From positions 1 through 32,382 of the forward strand of contig NZ_KB904472.1 in NCBI RefSeq assembly GCF_000380105.1: a stretch of 32,382 bases of DNA, read 5' to 3'. The notes beneath the pieces were generated by a model. It had not been told where the DNA came from. It did not search any database and saw only the letters and a list, made by a program, of their open reading frames with translations. The translations under genes and the position numbers were made by a program. This DNA is from Streptococcus orisratti DSM 15617 (GTDB lineage Bacteria > Bacillota > Bacilli > Lactobacillales > Streptococcaceae). The first letter of the stretch is position 1, and every line of letters starts with the position of its first letter. Below, piece after piece: positions 1 to 7,500 of the stretch.

Positions 1-236
1 TCAGTCAAATAAGCATCCGGATGGTCATTAAAATAGTTTTTGAGTCTATCTCTATCAACTTTTCTTGGTTTTGTTCCTTTTGCTTGATGGTTTAGCTTCC
101 CTGTTTTCTCTTTTAGTTTTAACCAGCCATAAATGGTATTTCGTGAGATTTGGAATACATCTGATGCTTCTGTGATACTACCTGTTCGCTTACAATAGTC
201 GAGAACTTTTTTACGAAAATCTAATGAATATGCCAT
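1..236 (-). mobile_element. IS630-family transposase, N-terminal part (runs off window)
   Basis: Read on the minus strand from the ATG at 236-234, the frame is open to the window edge (78 codons). It starts MAYSLDFRKKVLDYC, continues with a helix-turn-helix stretch (ITEASDVFQISRNTIYGWLK) and ends in a basic linker (KPRKVDRDRLKNYF). This is the DNA-binding N-terminus of IS630-Spn1-like transposases, which insert at TA. The DDE catalytic part would lie beyond base 1, so completeness cannot be judged. The element's terminal repeat should lie around 240-285, directly against the IS30-type pseudogene, so this copy probably inserted into the older IS30-type element. Family recognised by sequence memory; exact IS name not certain. 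Confidence 0.8.
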
Positions 237-266
237 AAAAACATTATATCACATTATGTACTATTT

Positions 267-650
267 GTGTTTCATTTTACTATAACTGATAGAAAGAGTC
301 GCTATCAAATCATTCGTCTTATTCCTGAAAAGTCGGCTGAGTCGGTTAATCAGGCCTTGAGCATGATTCTGAAAGACTACCAAATTTATTCTATTACGGC
401 GGATAATGGCACAGAATTTAGTCGCTTAGCAGATGTTTTTGACCCTGAGCATATTTATTATGCTCACCCGTATTCTTCTTAGGAAAGGGGAACCAATGAA
501 AATCATAATAGACTCATCCGTCGTTGGTTACCAAAGGGAAGCAAAAATGCGACTCAACAATAAGTCGCATTCATTGAAAATTGGATTAACAACTATCCAA
601 AGAAAATACTAGATTACAAGTCTCCTAGAGAGTTTTTACAAAATGCCTAA
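267..650 (+). pseudogene. IS30-family transposase remnant, C-terminal part with two in-frame stops
   Basis: The frame reads TDRKSRYQIIRLIPEKSAES, then DYQIYSITADNGTEFSRLAD, then YAHPYSS, stop, ERGTNENHNRLIRRW, PKGSKNATQQ, stop, VAFIENWINNYP and a normal-looking end at TAA 648-650. This is the second half of the DDE domain of IS30-type transposases; the ADNGTEF Asp and the ERGTNENHN Glu regions are visible. Both internal stops (TAG 480-482, where family members have Trp, and TAA 561-563, where Gln is expected) are single-base nonsense changes with the frame otherwise kept. The N-terminal half is missing, probably replaced by the neighbouring IS630 end. Non-functional. Confidence 0.85.
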
Positions 651-696
651 GTTGGACTTGAAATTTGGCATCGGAGGTGGCTTTTTTGAAAAAAGG

Positions 697-725
697 TTGA
701 CAAAAATCGGTATATACCATATACT
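697..725 (+). promoter_or_regulatory. nagB promoter
   Basis: TTGACA at 697-702 and TATACT at 720-725 with a 17-bp spacer form a near-consensus sigma-A promoter. The spacer and the -10 overlap the first NagR-type palindrome. It reads towards nagB, giving a leader of about 230 nt. Confidence 0.8.
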
Positions 726-752
726 GAAGATAGAAATTCGGTATATACCAAA
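707..752 (+). promoter_or_regulatory. Two NagR-type (GntR family) operators ahead of nagB
   Basis: GGTATATACC occurs at 709-718 and again at 740-749, each preceded by TC, with centres 31 bp apart (about three helical turns). The first lies between -35 and -10, the second just downstream of the start point. Sites of the GGTATATACC type are the known targets of streptococcal NagR, a GntR-family repressor of amino-sugar genes relieved by a glucosamine-phosphate. Repression of nagB by a NagR bridging both sites is inferred from position. A weaker half-site (CGGTCTAT) follows at 762-769. Confidence 0.75.
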
Positions 753-947
753 TAAAAATATCGGTCTATTGAGTCCAATTATTTCTACTACAGTAGTATT
801 TAAAATTCATTATCATTGAAGGTAAACAAGAGAGTTACTGTTGCGAGTGGAATAGTTTTGGGTGAAAATGGAGCTTTGGGCTGAGTTTAAATGATCAAGG
901 GCGCTTACTTGATTTTAGGGATATTGAAGCATTAGAGCGAAGTGGTT
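751..947 (+). other. nagB leader with decayed coding remnant
   Basis: This stretch between the operators and the nagB ribosome site holds a 13-bp palindrome, TACTACAGTAGTA (786-798), and two short open stretches in different frames: VNKRVTVASGIVLGENGAL from about 823, and [19 protein letters not shown] ending in TAG just before nagB. They look like the tail of a frameshifted gene. I do not recognise the family. Confidence 0.3.
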
Positions 948-960
948 AGAGGTGATTTAT

Positions 961-1662
961 ATGAAACTAGTTATAGTTAAGAATAAAGAAGAAGGAGGCA
1001 AGCTTGCGTTCTCTCTACTCAAAGAAAAACTAGATGCGGGAGCTAAGACCTTAGGGTTAGCGACTGGAAGTACTCCTTTGAGTTTTTACAAAGCAATCAC
1101 ATCCAGTGATATTGATTTTTCAAAAATAACAAGTCTAAATTTAGATGAATATGTTGGTTTGTCGGCTGATAATCCACAAAGTTATGCACATTTTATGCAG
1201 GAACATCTCTTTGCAATCAAGCCTTTCAAGGAAAGTTTCCTTCCTAATGGTTTAGCTATTGATTTGCAAGCGAAAACGCAGCGTTATGAAGAGCTGATTG
1301 CAATGCATCCTATTGATTTTCAGATTTTGGGTATTGGTCGCAATGGTCACATTGGCTTTAATGAACCAGGGACACCATTTAACAGTCTAACTCATGTGGT
1401 GGATTTGGCTGATAATACTATCCAAGCCAATAGCCGTTTTTTTGAAAAGCTGGAAGATGTTCCGAAACAAGCTATCTCAATGGGCATTGCCTCCATCATG
1501 AAATCAAAAACTATTGTACTCATGGCCTATGGTGCCGAAAAAGCAGAAGCGGTTAACCAAATGTTGCATGGTCCAATCATTGAAGACTTGCCTGCTAGTA
1601 TCTTACAAACTCATCCCGATGTGATTGTCATCGTGGATAAGGCTGCAGCAGGTCAAGAATAA
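961..1662 (+). CDS. nagB: Glucosamine-6-phosphate deaminase
   Basis: Converts glucosamine-6-phosphate to fructose-6-phosphate and ammonia in the cytoplasm, sending amino sugars into glycolysis. The 233-aa protein shows the phosphate-binding [13 protein letters not shown] near residue 34, the acid/base Asp in LNLDEYVGL near 62, and the catalytic His loop [17 protein letters not shown] near 124. Length is normal for the short Gram-positive NagB. Start: a GTG at 952 is in frame, but AGAGGTG (948-954) sits correctly spaced for ATG 961 and overlaps that GTG, so MKLVIVKN is preferred. Expression is probably repressed by NagR at the upstream operators and induced by amino sugars. A hairpin follows the stop. 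Confidence 0.95.
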   Translation: MKLVIVKNKEEGGKLAFSLLKEKLDAGAKTLGLATGSTPLSFYKAITSSDIDFSKITSLNLDEYVGLSADNPQSYAHFMQEHLFAIKPFKESFLPNGLAIDLQAKTQRYEELIAMHPIDFQILGIGRNGHIGFNEPGTPFNSLTHVVDLADNTIQANSRFFEKLEDVPKQAISMGIASIMKSKTIVLMAYGAEKAEAVNQMLHGPIIEDLPASILQTHPDVIVIVDKAAAGQE

Positions 1663-1665
1663 ACT

Positions 1666-1691
1666 AAAACCACAAGAAAACTTGAGGTTTT
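1666..1691 (+). terminator. nagB terminator hairpin
   Basis: AAAACCACAAG (1666-1676) pairs with CTTGAGGTTTT (1681-1691) around an AAAA loop, with one mismatch. The 3' arm ends in T's. It overlaps the promoter zone of the next gene. Confidence 0.6.
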
Positions 1692-1692
1692 A

Positions 1693-1701
1693 TGCTATAC
1701 T
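1693..1701 (+). promoter_or_regulatory. Extended -10 promoter for the DUF2200 gene
   Basis: TGCTATACT is an extended -10 (TGnTATACT). It would start transcription near 1708, downstream of the ATG at 1692, which supports the later start at 1731. No clear -35 is seen. Confidence 0.5.
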
Positions 1702-1730
1702 TGTTTTATAAAAAAGCTGAAAAGGAACTT

Positions 1731-2078
1731 ATGGAATACAAAATTTATGGCATGTCTTTTGCTAAAGTTTACCCGATGTTGATTGCAAAGGCTGAGCGAA
1801 AGGGACGCACGCGCGCTGAAGTTGACACTATCACAACTTGGTTAACCGGATACTCTGAGGAAGCAATAGCAGAGTTCTTGAAGTCAGATGTGACCTACGG
1901 GGATTTTTTCCGTCAGGCTCCTAGTCTCAATCCTAATCGTCACCTAATTACAGGAAGTGTCTGCGGGGTCAAACTTTCAGAGATTGAAGATCCCCTGATG
2001 CAAGATATTCGCTACTTAGATAAGCTGATCGACGAATTAGCCAAGGGAAAAACGATGGCAAAAATTTTGCGAGATTGA
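1731..2078 (+). CDS. DUF2200 family protein
   Basis: A 115-aa protein beginning MEYKIYGMSFAKVYPMLIAK and ending in KLIDELAKGKTMAKILRD; it matches what I know of DUF2200, a small cytoplasmic family of unknown function widespread in Firmicutes. The region after residue 25 (KGRTRAEVDTITTWLTGY) is the family's most recognisable part. The start at 1731 is chosen because AAAGGAA (1721-1727) precedes it and the likely transcription start near 1708 excludes the longer reading from 1692. It sits alone between nagB and a convergent gene, so context gives no function. Confidence 0.8.
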   Translation: MEYKIYGMSFAKVYPMLIAKAERKGRTRAEVDTITTWLTGYSEEAIAEFLKSDVTYGDFFRQAPSLNPNRHLITGSVCGVKLSEIEDPLMQDIRYLDKLIDELAKGKTMAKILRD

Positions 2079-2160
2079 TGGGCATTGGTTTAGGTTGAAA
2101 AATGTGCTGATTTACTAGCGATGTTTATCCTTTCTAAATCAGAGTACAAAATGCAGAGAA

Positions 2161-2215
2161 ACCGCCTTGAAATCGAGGCTTAAGAAACCAGATGTAGGGC
2201 GGTTGAGTTTTTTTT
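2161..2215 (+). terminator. Terminator after the DUF2200 gene
   Basis: ACCGCC (2161-2166) pairs with GGCGGT (2198-2203), followed by eight T's (2208-2215). The long loop contains a small inner hairpin (GCCT..AGGC). Confidence 0.6.
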
Positions 2216-2224
2216 CTAATATTC

Positions 2225-2319
2225 ATACTCTTCGAAAATCAAACTCAGACATTGGACTTGATTTGATGAATCCCAGTCCTATCTGTATCCACCTTGTCCA
2301 GTTTGATTTGTATTGAATA
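2225..2319. repeat. RUP-like small mobile repeat, copy A
   Basis: The ends are ATACTCTTCGAAAATCAAAC and GTTTGATTTGTATTGAATA, imperfect inverted repeats of each other. The left 17 bases match those of the copy at 17904. Size (about 95 bp), TA-rich ends and the TACTC terminus fit the RUP class of pneumococcal-type repeats, thought to be moved in trans by IS630-Spn1. Class assignment is from memory. Confidence 0.55.
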
Positions 2320-2415
2320 TCAAAATAACTGCGAAACTAGAGTCGAAGACAAAATTAAAGTTTATCGAAACAAGTTGACAAAACATAGTTTTACTCGTCC
2401 AAGAGTATATGAAAT

Positions 2416-3372
2416 TTAGAGATGCCAATCCAATTCGGGTCCCACTGGGATGATACCTGTAGGATTGATAGTTTTATGGCTGCCATAATAGTGTTTCTTG
2501 ATGTGGTCGAAGTTGACTGTTTCTGCAATTCCTGGCATATTGTAAATGCGTTTGGTGTAATTCCAGAGGTTTGGATAGTCAGTCAGATGTCTGATATTGC
2601 ATTTGAAATGGCCATAATAAACACTCTCAAAACGGACAAGAGTTGTGAAAAGGCGAATATCTGCTTCCGTGAAATGATTACCAATCAGATAGTTTTGGGA
2701 AGATAGTATCACTTCTAATTTATGCAATGCAGAAAAGAGATTTTTAACCTCTTTTTCATACACGGTTTGTGAAGTGGCAAAGCCAGCCTTGTAAACTCCA
2801 TTGTTGATGTTAGGATAGACGAAGTCATTCATCTGGTCAATGTCAGCTTGCAAATCTGTAGGGTAATAATCTTCAGTATTGCCTGTAATGTCATCAAAGG
2901 CACTGTTAAATATGCGCATAATTTCAGCAGATTCATTATTGACAATGGTCTTGATTTTCTTATCCCAGAGAACAGGGACAGTCACACGTCCAGAATAATC
3001 AGGTTTAGCCGCTAGATAGACTTGGTAGAGATAATTGCTATTTAGCTCAGAATCTGCTATGACACCATCAGCTTCTTCAAAGGTCCAGCCATTTTCTAAC
3101 ATTAGGGGATGCACCACTGATAGAGAGATGTGGGTCTCCAAGCCCTTTAACGCACGCATGATGAGAGTTCGCGATGCCCACGGACATGCCAGAGAAATGT
3201 AGAGGTGATAGCGGCCAGAGTCTGCCTTAAACCCTCCTTTTCCAGTTGGACCAGCAGAGCCGTCTTTTGTAATCCAATTTCGAAATTGGGTTGTTGTGCG
3301 GACAAAATTACCGCTAGTTGACTTTGTATCATACCATTTGTCCACCCATTGTCCATTTTGTAAAAGTCCCAT
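2416..3372 (-). CDS. Glutathionyl-hydroquinone reductase (YqjG/ECM4-type GST)
   Basis: A 318-aa cytosolic enzyme of the Xi/omega-like glutathione transferase family, which reduces S-glutathionyl-hydroquinones using a cysteine. The N-terminal thioredoxin-like half carries the catalytic Cys in LACPWASRT near residue 63; the second half has the helical motif FTEADIRLFTTLVRFESVYY near 235, typical of this family. Length is normal. ATG 3372 is preceded by GGAGAA on the minus strand (plus 3378-3383). It is divergent from rsuA. A perfect 18-bp palindrome lies 21 bp upstream and probably controls it, consistent with induction by quinone or electrophile stress (inferred). Confidence 0.9.
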   Translation of the reverse strand: MGLLQNGQWVDKWYDTKSTSGNFVRTTTQFRNWITKDGSAGPTGKGGFKADSGRYHLYISLACPWASRTLIMRALKGLETHISLSVVHPLMLENGWTFEEADGVIADSELNSNYLYQVYLAAKPDYSGRVTVPVLWDKKIKTIVNNESAEIMRIFNSAFDDITGNTEDYYPTDLQADIDQMNDFVYPNINNGVYKAGFATSQTVYEKEVKNLFSALHKLEVILSSQNYLIGNHFTEADIRLFTTLVRFESVYYGHFKCNIRHLTDYPNLWNYTKRIYNMPGIAETVNFDHIKKHYYGSHKTINPTGIIPVGPELDWHL

Positions 3373-3392
3373 GTAAGTTCTCCGTTTTCGTT

Positions 3393-3410
3393 TATTACTA
3401 TATAGTAATA
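3393..3410. promoter_or_regulatory. Perfect 18-bp palindrome, probable operator
   Basis: TATTACTATATAGTAATA is a perfect inverted repeat (two 9-bp arms, no spacer) in the short divergent space, 21 bp from the hydroquinone reductase start. Position and symmetry indicate a dimeric repressor. A quinone-sensing DUF24/HxlR or MarR protein is a reasonable guess from the target gene; the regulator is not in this window. Confidence 0.55.
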
Positions 3411-3453
3411 GTTTGCCTTTATTTCAGAAAAGATGCAAGATTCTGCTCTGCTA

Positions 3454-3462
3454 TGTTACAAT
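3454..3462 (+). promoter_or_regulatory. rsuA promoter, probably giving a leaderless mRNA
   Basis: TGTTACAAT is an extended -10 whose last base (3462) is 7 bp before the ATG at 3469. There is no Shine-Dalgarno sequence between, so transcription should begin at or next to the start codon. Confidence 0.5.
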
Positions 3463-3468
3463 AAGATT

Positions 3469-4200
3469 ATGCGTTTAGATAAATTGTTAGGTCAGGCGGG
3501 TTTTGGTTCACGTGGTCAGGTCAAAAAACTCATTCGTAGCCGACAAGTCCTGATAGATGGAGAAGTGGCAAAGAATGACGGTCTTAATGTAGATCCAAGT
3601 CTGCAAACGATTACCATATCAGGTGAACAGCTCAGCTATTTTGCCGAAGTCTATTACATTCTTAATAAACCTAGCGGTGTTGTATCGGCAGTTTCAGATT
3701 CTAACCACCGGACGGTAATTGATCTTATTGACCAAGTTGACCGTAAGACTGATCTTTATCCTGTGGGGCGGCTAGATCGTGATACGGAAGGACTGATTCT
3801 CATCACTAATAATGGGCCACTAGGCTTTCGACTTCTTCATCCCAGACACCATGTCAAAAAGACCTATTATGTTGAAGTCAATGGTTGTTTGAAGGCAGAT
3901 GCGCTTGATTTTTTTGAAAATGGCATAGCTTTTTTAGACGGTACCGTCTGCAAGCCAGCCAAACTAGAGATTATCAATTCTAGTCCGGAAGTCAGCAGCG
4001 CTTATATTACTATTTCGGAAGGTAAATTTCATCAAATCAAGAAAATGTTCTTAGCTTACGGAGTAAAAGTCACCTATCTTAAACGAATTTCTTTTGGACC
4101 TTTCAAACTGGGAAATTTACCAGTAGGAGAGTATCGGGAACTGACGGAAGAGGAAAAAGACGAAATGAAGAAGTATTTCACTAAAAATGAAAACTTCTAA
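3469..4200 (+). CDS. rsuA: 16S rRNA pseudouridine(516) synthase
   Basis: Isomerises uridine 516 of 16S rRNA to pseudouridine. The 243-aa protein has an N-terminal S4 RNA-binding domain (MRLDKLLGQAGFGSRGQVKK to about residue 50) and the RsuA/RluB catalytic domain with the nucleophilic Asp in YPVGRLDRDTEGLIL near residue 105 and the KTYYVEV strand near 130. The open frame extends upstream to 3433, but MRLDKLLG is the conserved start, and the -10 element sits inside that extension, so 3469 is used. The missing ribosome site suggests leaderless translation. It marks the left border of the RM island. Confidence 0.92.
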   Translation: MRLDKLLGQAGFGSRGQVKKLIRSRQVLIDGEVAKNDGLNVDPSLQTITISGEQLSYFAEVYYILNKPSGVVSAVSDSNHRTVIDLIDQVDRKTDLYPVGRLDRDTEGLILITNNGPLGFRLLHPRHHVKKTYYVEVNGCLKADALDFFENGIAFLDGTVCKPAKLEIINSSPEVSSAYITISEGKFHQIKKMFLAYGVKVTYLKRISFGPFKLGNLPVGEYRELTEEEKDEMKKYFTKNENF

Positions 4201-4334
4201 TTGGATCTTGTTACACACTGGTACAGTTTGCTATTTTGTTCTAAAAGGGATCTATGAGGCTATACTAAGCATAGAAGATGACTCCTAAATATATCTCTGA
4301 AAACTGTAAAAAAAATGAAGCAGTCACTCCAATT
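4201..4334 (+). other. Spacer between rsuA and the RM leader
   Basis: No gene is seen. A TATACT at 4261-4266 could be a -10, without a convincing -35. This is the likely left junction of the island, but no attachment repeat is visible. Confidence 0.3.
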
Positions 4335-4336
4335 TA

Positions 4337-4345
4337 TGATAAAAT
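4337..4345 (+). promoter_or_regulatory. Candidate promoter of the RM island leader
   Basis: TGATAAAAT reads as an extended -10 (TGnTAAAAT); an overlapping TATGAT at 4335-4340 is an alternative. The -35 is weak. The start point would fall near 4352, inside the palindrome at 4348-4362. Confidence 0.45.
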
Positions 4346-4347
4346 AA

Positions 4348-4362
4348 TGATAACAATTATCA
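4348..4362. promoter_or_regulatory. Fur-like 7-1-7 palindrome at the leader start
   Basis: TGATAACAATTATCA differs at one base from the 7-1-7 Fur box TGATAATnATTATCA. It lies immediately downstream of the -10 and upstream of the leader ribosome site, a classic repressor position. PerR and Zur boxes share the layout, so the protein that would bind is uncertain. Confidence 0.5.
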
Positions 4363-4372
4363 ACAGGAGTTT

Positions 4373-4453
<81 letters not shown>

Positions 4454-4481
4454 AAAACCTTCAAAGGAGTACACTGTTCAA

Positions 4482-4507
4482 CCTGGCAGAAAACTGTCAG
4501 GCTTTTT
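4482..4507 (+). terminator. Intrinsic terminator (attenuator) ahead of the RM operon
   Basis: CCTGGCAG (4482-4489), AAAA loop, CTGTCAGG (4494-4501), then C and TTTTT. An outer pair GAGTAC (4467-4472) with GTACTC (4511-4516) could enclose it. It lies between the leader promoter and the first RM gene, with no convincing promoter after it, so transcripts from 4352 must read through it to reach the operon. Confidence 0.75.
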
Positions 4508-4543
4508 GGCGTACTCAAATTTTACTTTCTGTAGAGGGGTGTG

Positions 4544-7500
4544 ATGAGAATGTTTGACACCAAATTACAAGAAGAAATTAAAAAAACTGCTCCAGAATTA
4601 ACGAAAGTTGTAAGTAATATTAATGAGTACCAAGAAACTCTGCGTAAGAAACTTGAAAATCAAGAAAGTTTCTTGGAAACTACGGCTATTTTAGAAGTGA
4701 ACCAAAGACGTATTCTGGACCTTATTGATGGATATCTCAAGATGCGAAAGACCCCTTTACATTATAAGCAAGTACAAGAACGTTTATCACAAGCACAAGA
4801 ACAAATTAAAGCTTATGAAAAAGACTTGCTAGAGCAACTGCAAATCTTAAATGAGCAGCAACTGAGCGATTTTGACATTAGTTTAAAACTACTATCAAAG
4901 CAAGGCAAGAAAGAATCTTCCTCAACCAAGGATGAAGATAAAAAATCATTTCACATTGCTCCCTATGAAGTTGATAATCGTAATCTTCTTTTGGGAGATG
5001 CTTTAAAAAATGAACTCAAGCCTCATAGCCGAGTTAAGATGGCAGCTGCTACGTTTTCGATGTTTGCTTACCAAGAGTTAAAAGAAGAGTTAGAAAAGAT
5101 TGACGAGCTGAAATTTATCTTTACGAGCCCTACCTTTACTAACGATGACTTCAAAAAAGAATACCGAGAATATAGTATTCCAAAGCGTCGCAGAGAAGGT
5201 AGTATTTTTGGCGCAAACTATGAATTAAAACTCATGAATGAGCTTACGCAAAAGTCTCTAGCCAAAGAGTGTGCTAACTGGGTCAGAAAAAAAGCGTACT
5301 TTAAGTCTATTAACATCTCAGATGAAGAGATTGATAGCGGCATTCGTATCGAAAACTCAGATGATCTAATCTCGGTAGATAAATTGAAAAACTTTGATCG
5401 AAAAGAGTTGGGCTATGAAAAAAGCCTTTTTAAATCAACGCGTAATGTTTACCACAGCCCGCAAAGTTTATCCTATCTTAAGGAATTTGATGAATATTGG
5501 GCTAATGATGACTATTTTCGTGATGTGACAGAGGAAGTCTTGGATAATCTTGAAGTTGCTTATAAAGAGCATTCACCTGAATTTTTGTATTATGTGACTT
5601 TATATAATATTTTCAAAGATTTCCTAGAGGATGTTAGCGTAGATCACTTACCTAATGATGCTGTAAAATATAAAGAATCTAAAATTTGGGGATTACTGTA
5701 TGATTTTCAAAAAGATGCGGTGGAGTCTTTAATTGCCAAACTAGAAAAATACAATGGTTGTATTTTAGCGGACTCGGTTGGTCTAGGTAAAACCTTCACA
5801 GCGTTAGCAGTTATGACCTATTATGCTTATCGTGGCAAACGTATCTTAGTTTTATGCCCTAAGAAGTTAGAGAATAACTGGAACATGTATCGCCACGACT
5901 ACAAAAATAATCCCATTTACGATCGTTATTTACAATATGATGTGCTCTATCATACAGACTTGAGCCGTGATAAGGGATTCTCAAATGGTATTGATTTGGA
6001 GCTAAATCGTTTTGATACTTATGACTTAGTTGTGATAGATGAATCTCATAATTTCCGTAATGGGGGATCAACGGACAAAGAAATTGATGAAGGGCGTGAA
6101 AATCGTTACACTCGCCTTATGAAGCGAATTATTAAAGACGGTGTCCCAACAAAAGTCTTGATGCTATCTGCAACGCCAGTTAACAATCGATTCAATGATT
6201 TAAAAAATCAGCTTGCTCTTGCATATGAGGGAGACAGTAGTCGTATGGATGAAAAGTTAGATACATCTTCCTCAATTGATGATATTTTTCGTCGTGCACA
6301 GCTTGCTTATAATCAATGGGCTGATATGCCAGCTCAAACTAGAACAACAGAAAACTTACTAGATAAGATTGATTTTGACTTCTTTAAAGTTTTAGATAGT
6401 GTTACCATAGCCCGAAGTCGTAAGCATATTAGGGAATTTTACAACAAAGAAGCAATAGGCGATTTTCCAGAGCGTCTGAAGCCTAAAAACTACTACCCTG
6501 ACTTGGCTAGTCCTAATTTGGGCATTTCCTATAAACAAATTTATGATTTACTAGATCAGTTACGATTAACTATTTATCAGCCTAGCCAATATATTTACCC
6601 ATCTAAGCGATTAAAGTATGAAAAGGATGGTGGAAACGGTGGGAACTTAACACAGTTTGGTCGTGAGTCTGGAATCAAAAAATTGATGATGATTAACCTA
6701 CTCAAGCGACTAGAAAGTTCTATTGAAGCTTTTCGATACACTTTAGTGGATGTTGTTAAAGCCTATATAATCCAGACCATAGAAGTGATTAACCAGTATG
6801 AGCAATCAGGTGGTCAGAGTCGGGTCAATTTAGCGACTCTAAATGATAATGATTTTGACCTTGAGGACAGCAATAGTGATTTTATCGTAGGTAAAAAAGT
6901 GAGCATTGATCTAGCTGATATGGATTATGCTAGTTGGAAGCAAGAGTTGGAAGCTGATTATCTCGTGATAACACAAATTGAGAACTTTATAACTCAGCTG
7001 ACTCCAGATAACGATCAAAAATTACAGCAGTTAAAAGCGGTAATTGACGAAAAGATGACTCACCCAATCAATGAAAATAATAAGAAACTTTTGATTTTCT
7101 CTGCTTTTGCAACAACAGACTATCTGTATGATAATTTGAGTCAGTATATACTAGATAAGTATGGACTCTATACAGCAAAAATTTCAGGTTCTGATGGTTA
7201 CCAGACGACCTTCCCACTCAAGACCAGAGACCTCAATACTCTTTTGACCTACTTTTCACCTCAATCAAAAGATAAAAACTTAATTTACCCTGACGATGGT
7301 TTGGAGATTGATATTTTGATTGCCACTGATGTCATATCAGAAGGTCAAAATTTACAGGACTGTGATACCATGGTTAATTTTGATATTCATTGGAATCCTG
7401 TGCGTATCGTTCAACGTTTTGGACGGGTTGATCGTATTGGCTCTAAAAATCATTATATTCAGTTGATTAACTTTTGGCCCAATATTGAACTAGATGAGTA

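Noticed and set aside
1692..1730. Upstream start of the DUF2200 gene (MLYLFYKKAEKEL)
   Set aside because: It lies in the extended -10 region, ahead of the expected transcription start, and without a ribosome site.
2422..2706. 94-aa plus-strand ORF
   Set aside because: Shadow of the hydroquinone reductase gene on the other strand, which has clear family motifs and a ribosome site.
4348..4372. Resemblance to the lac operator and leader (GATAACAATT...CACAGGA-like)
   Set aside because: Short chance likeness in A+T-rich DNA; the exact symmetry fits a Fur-type 7-1-7 box better.
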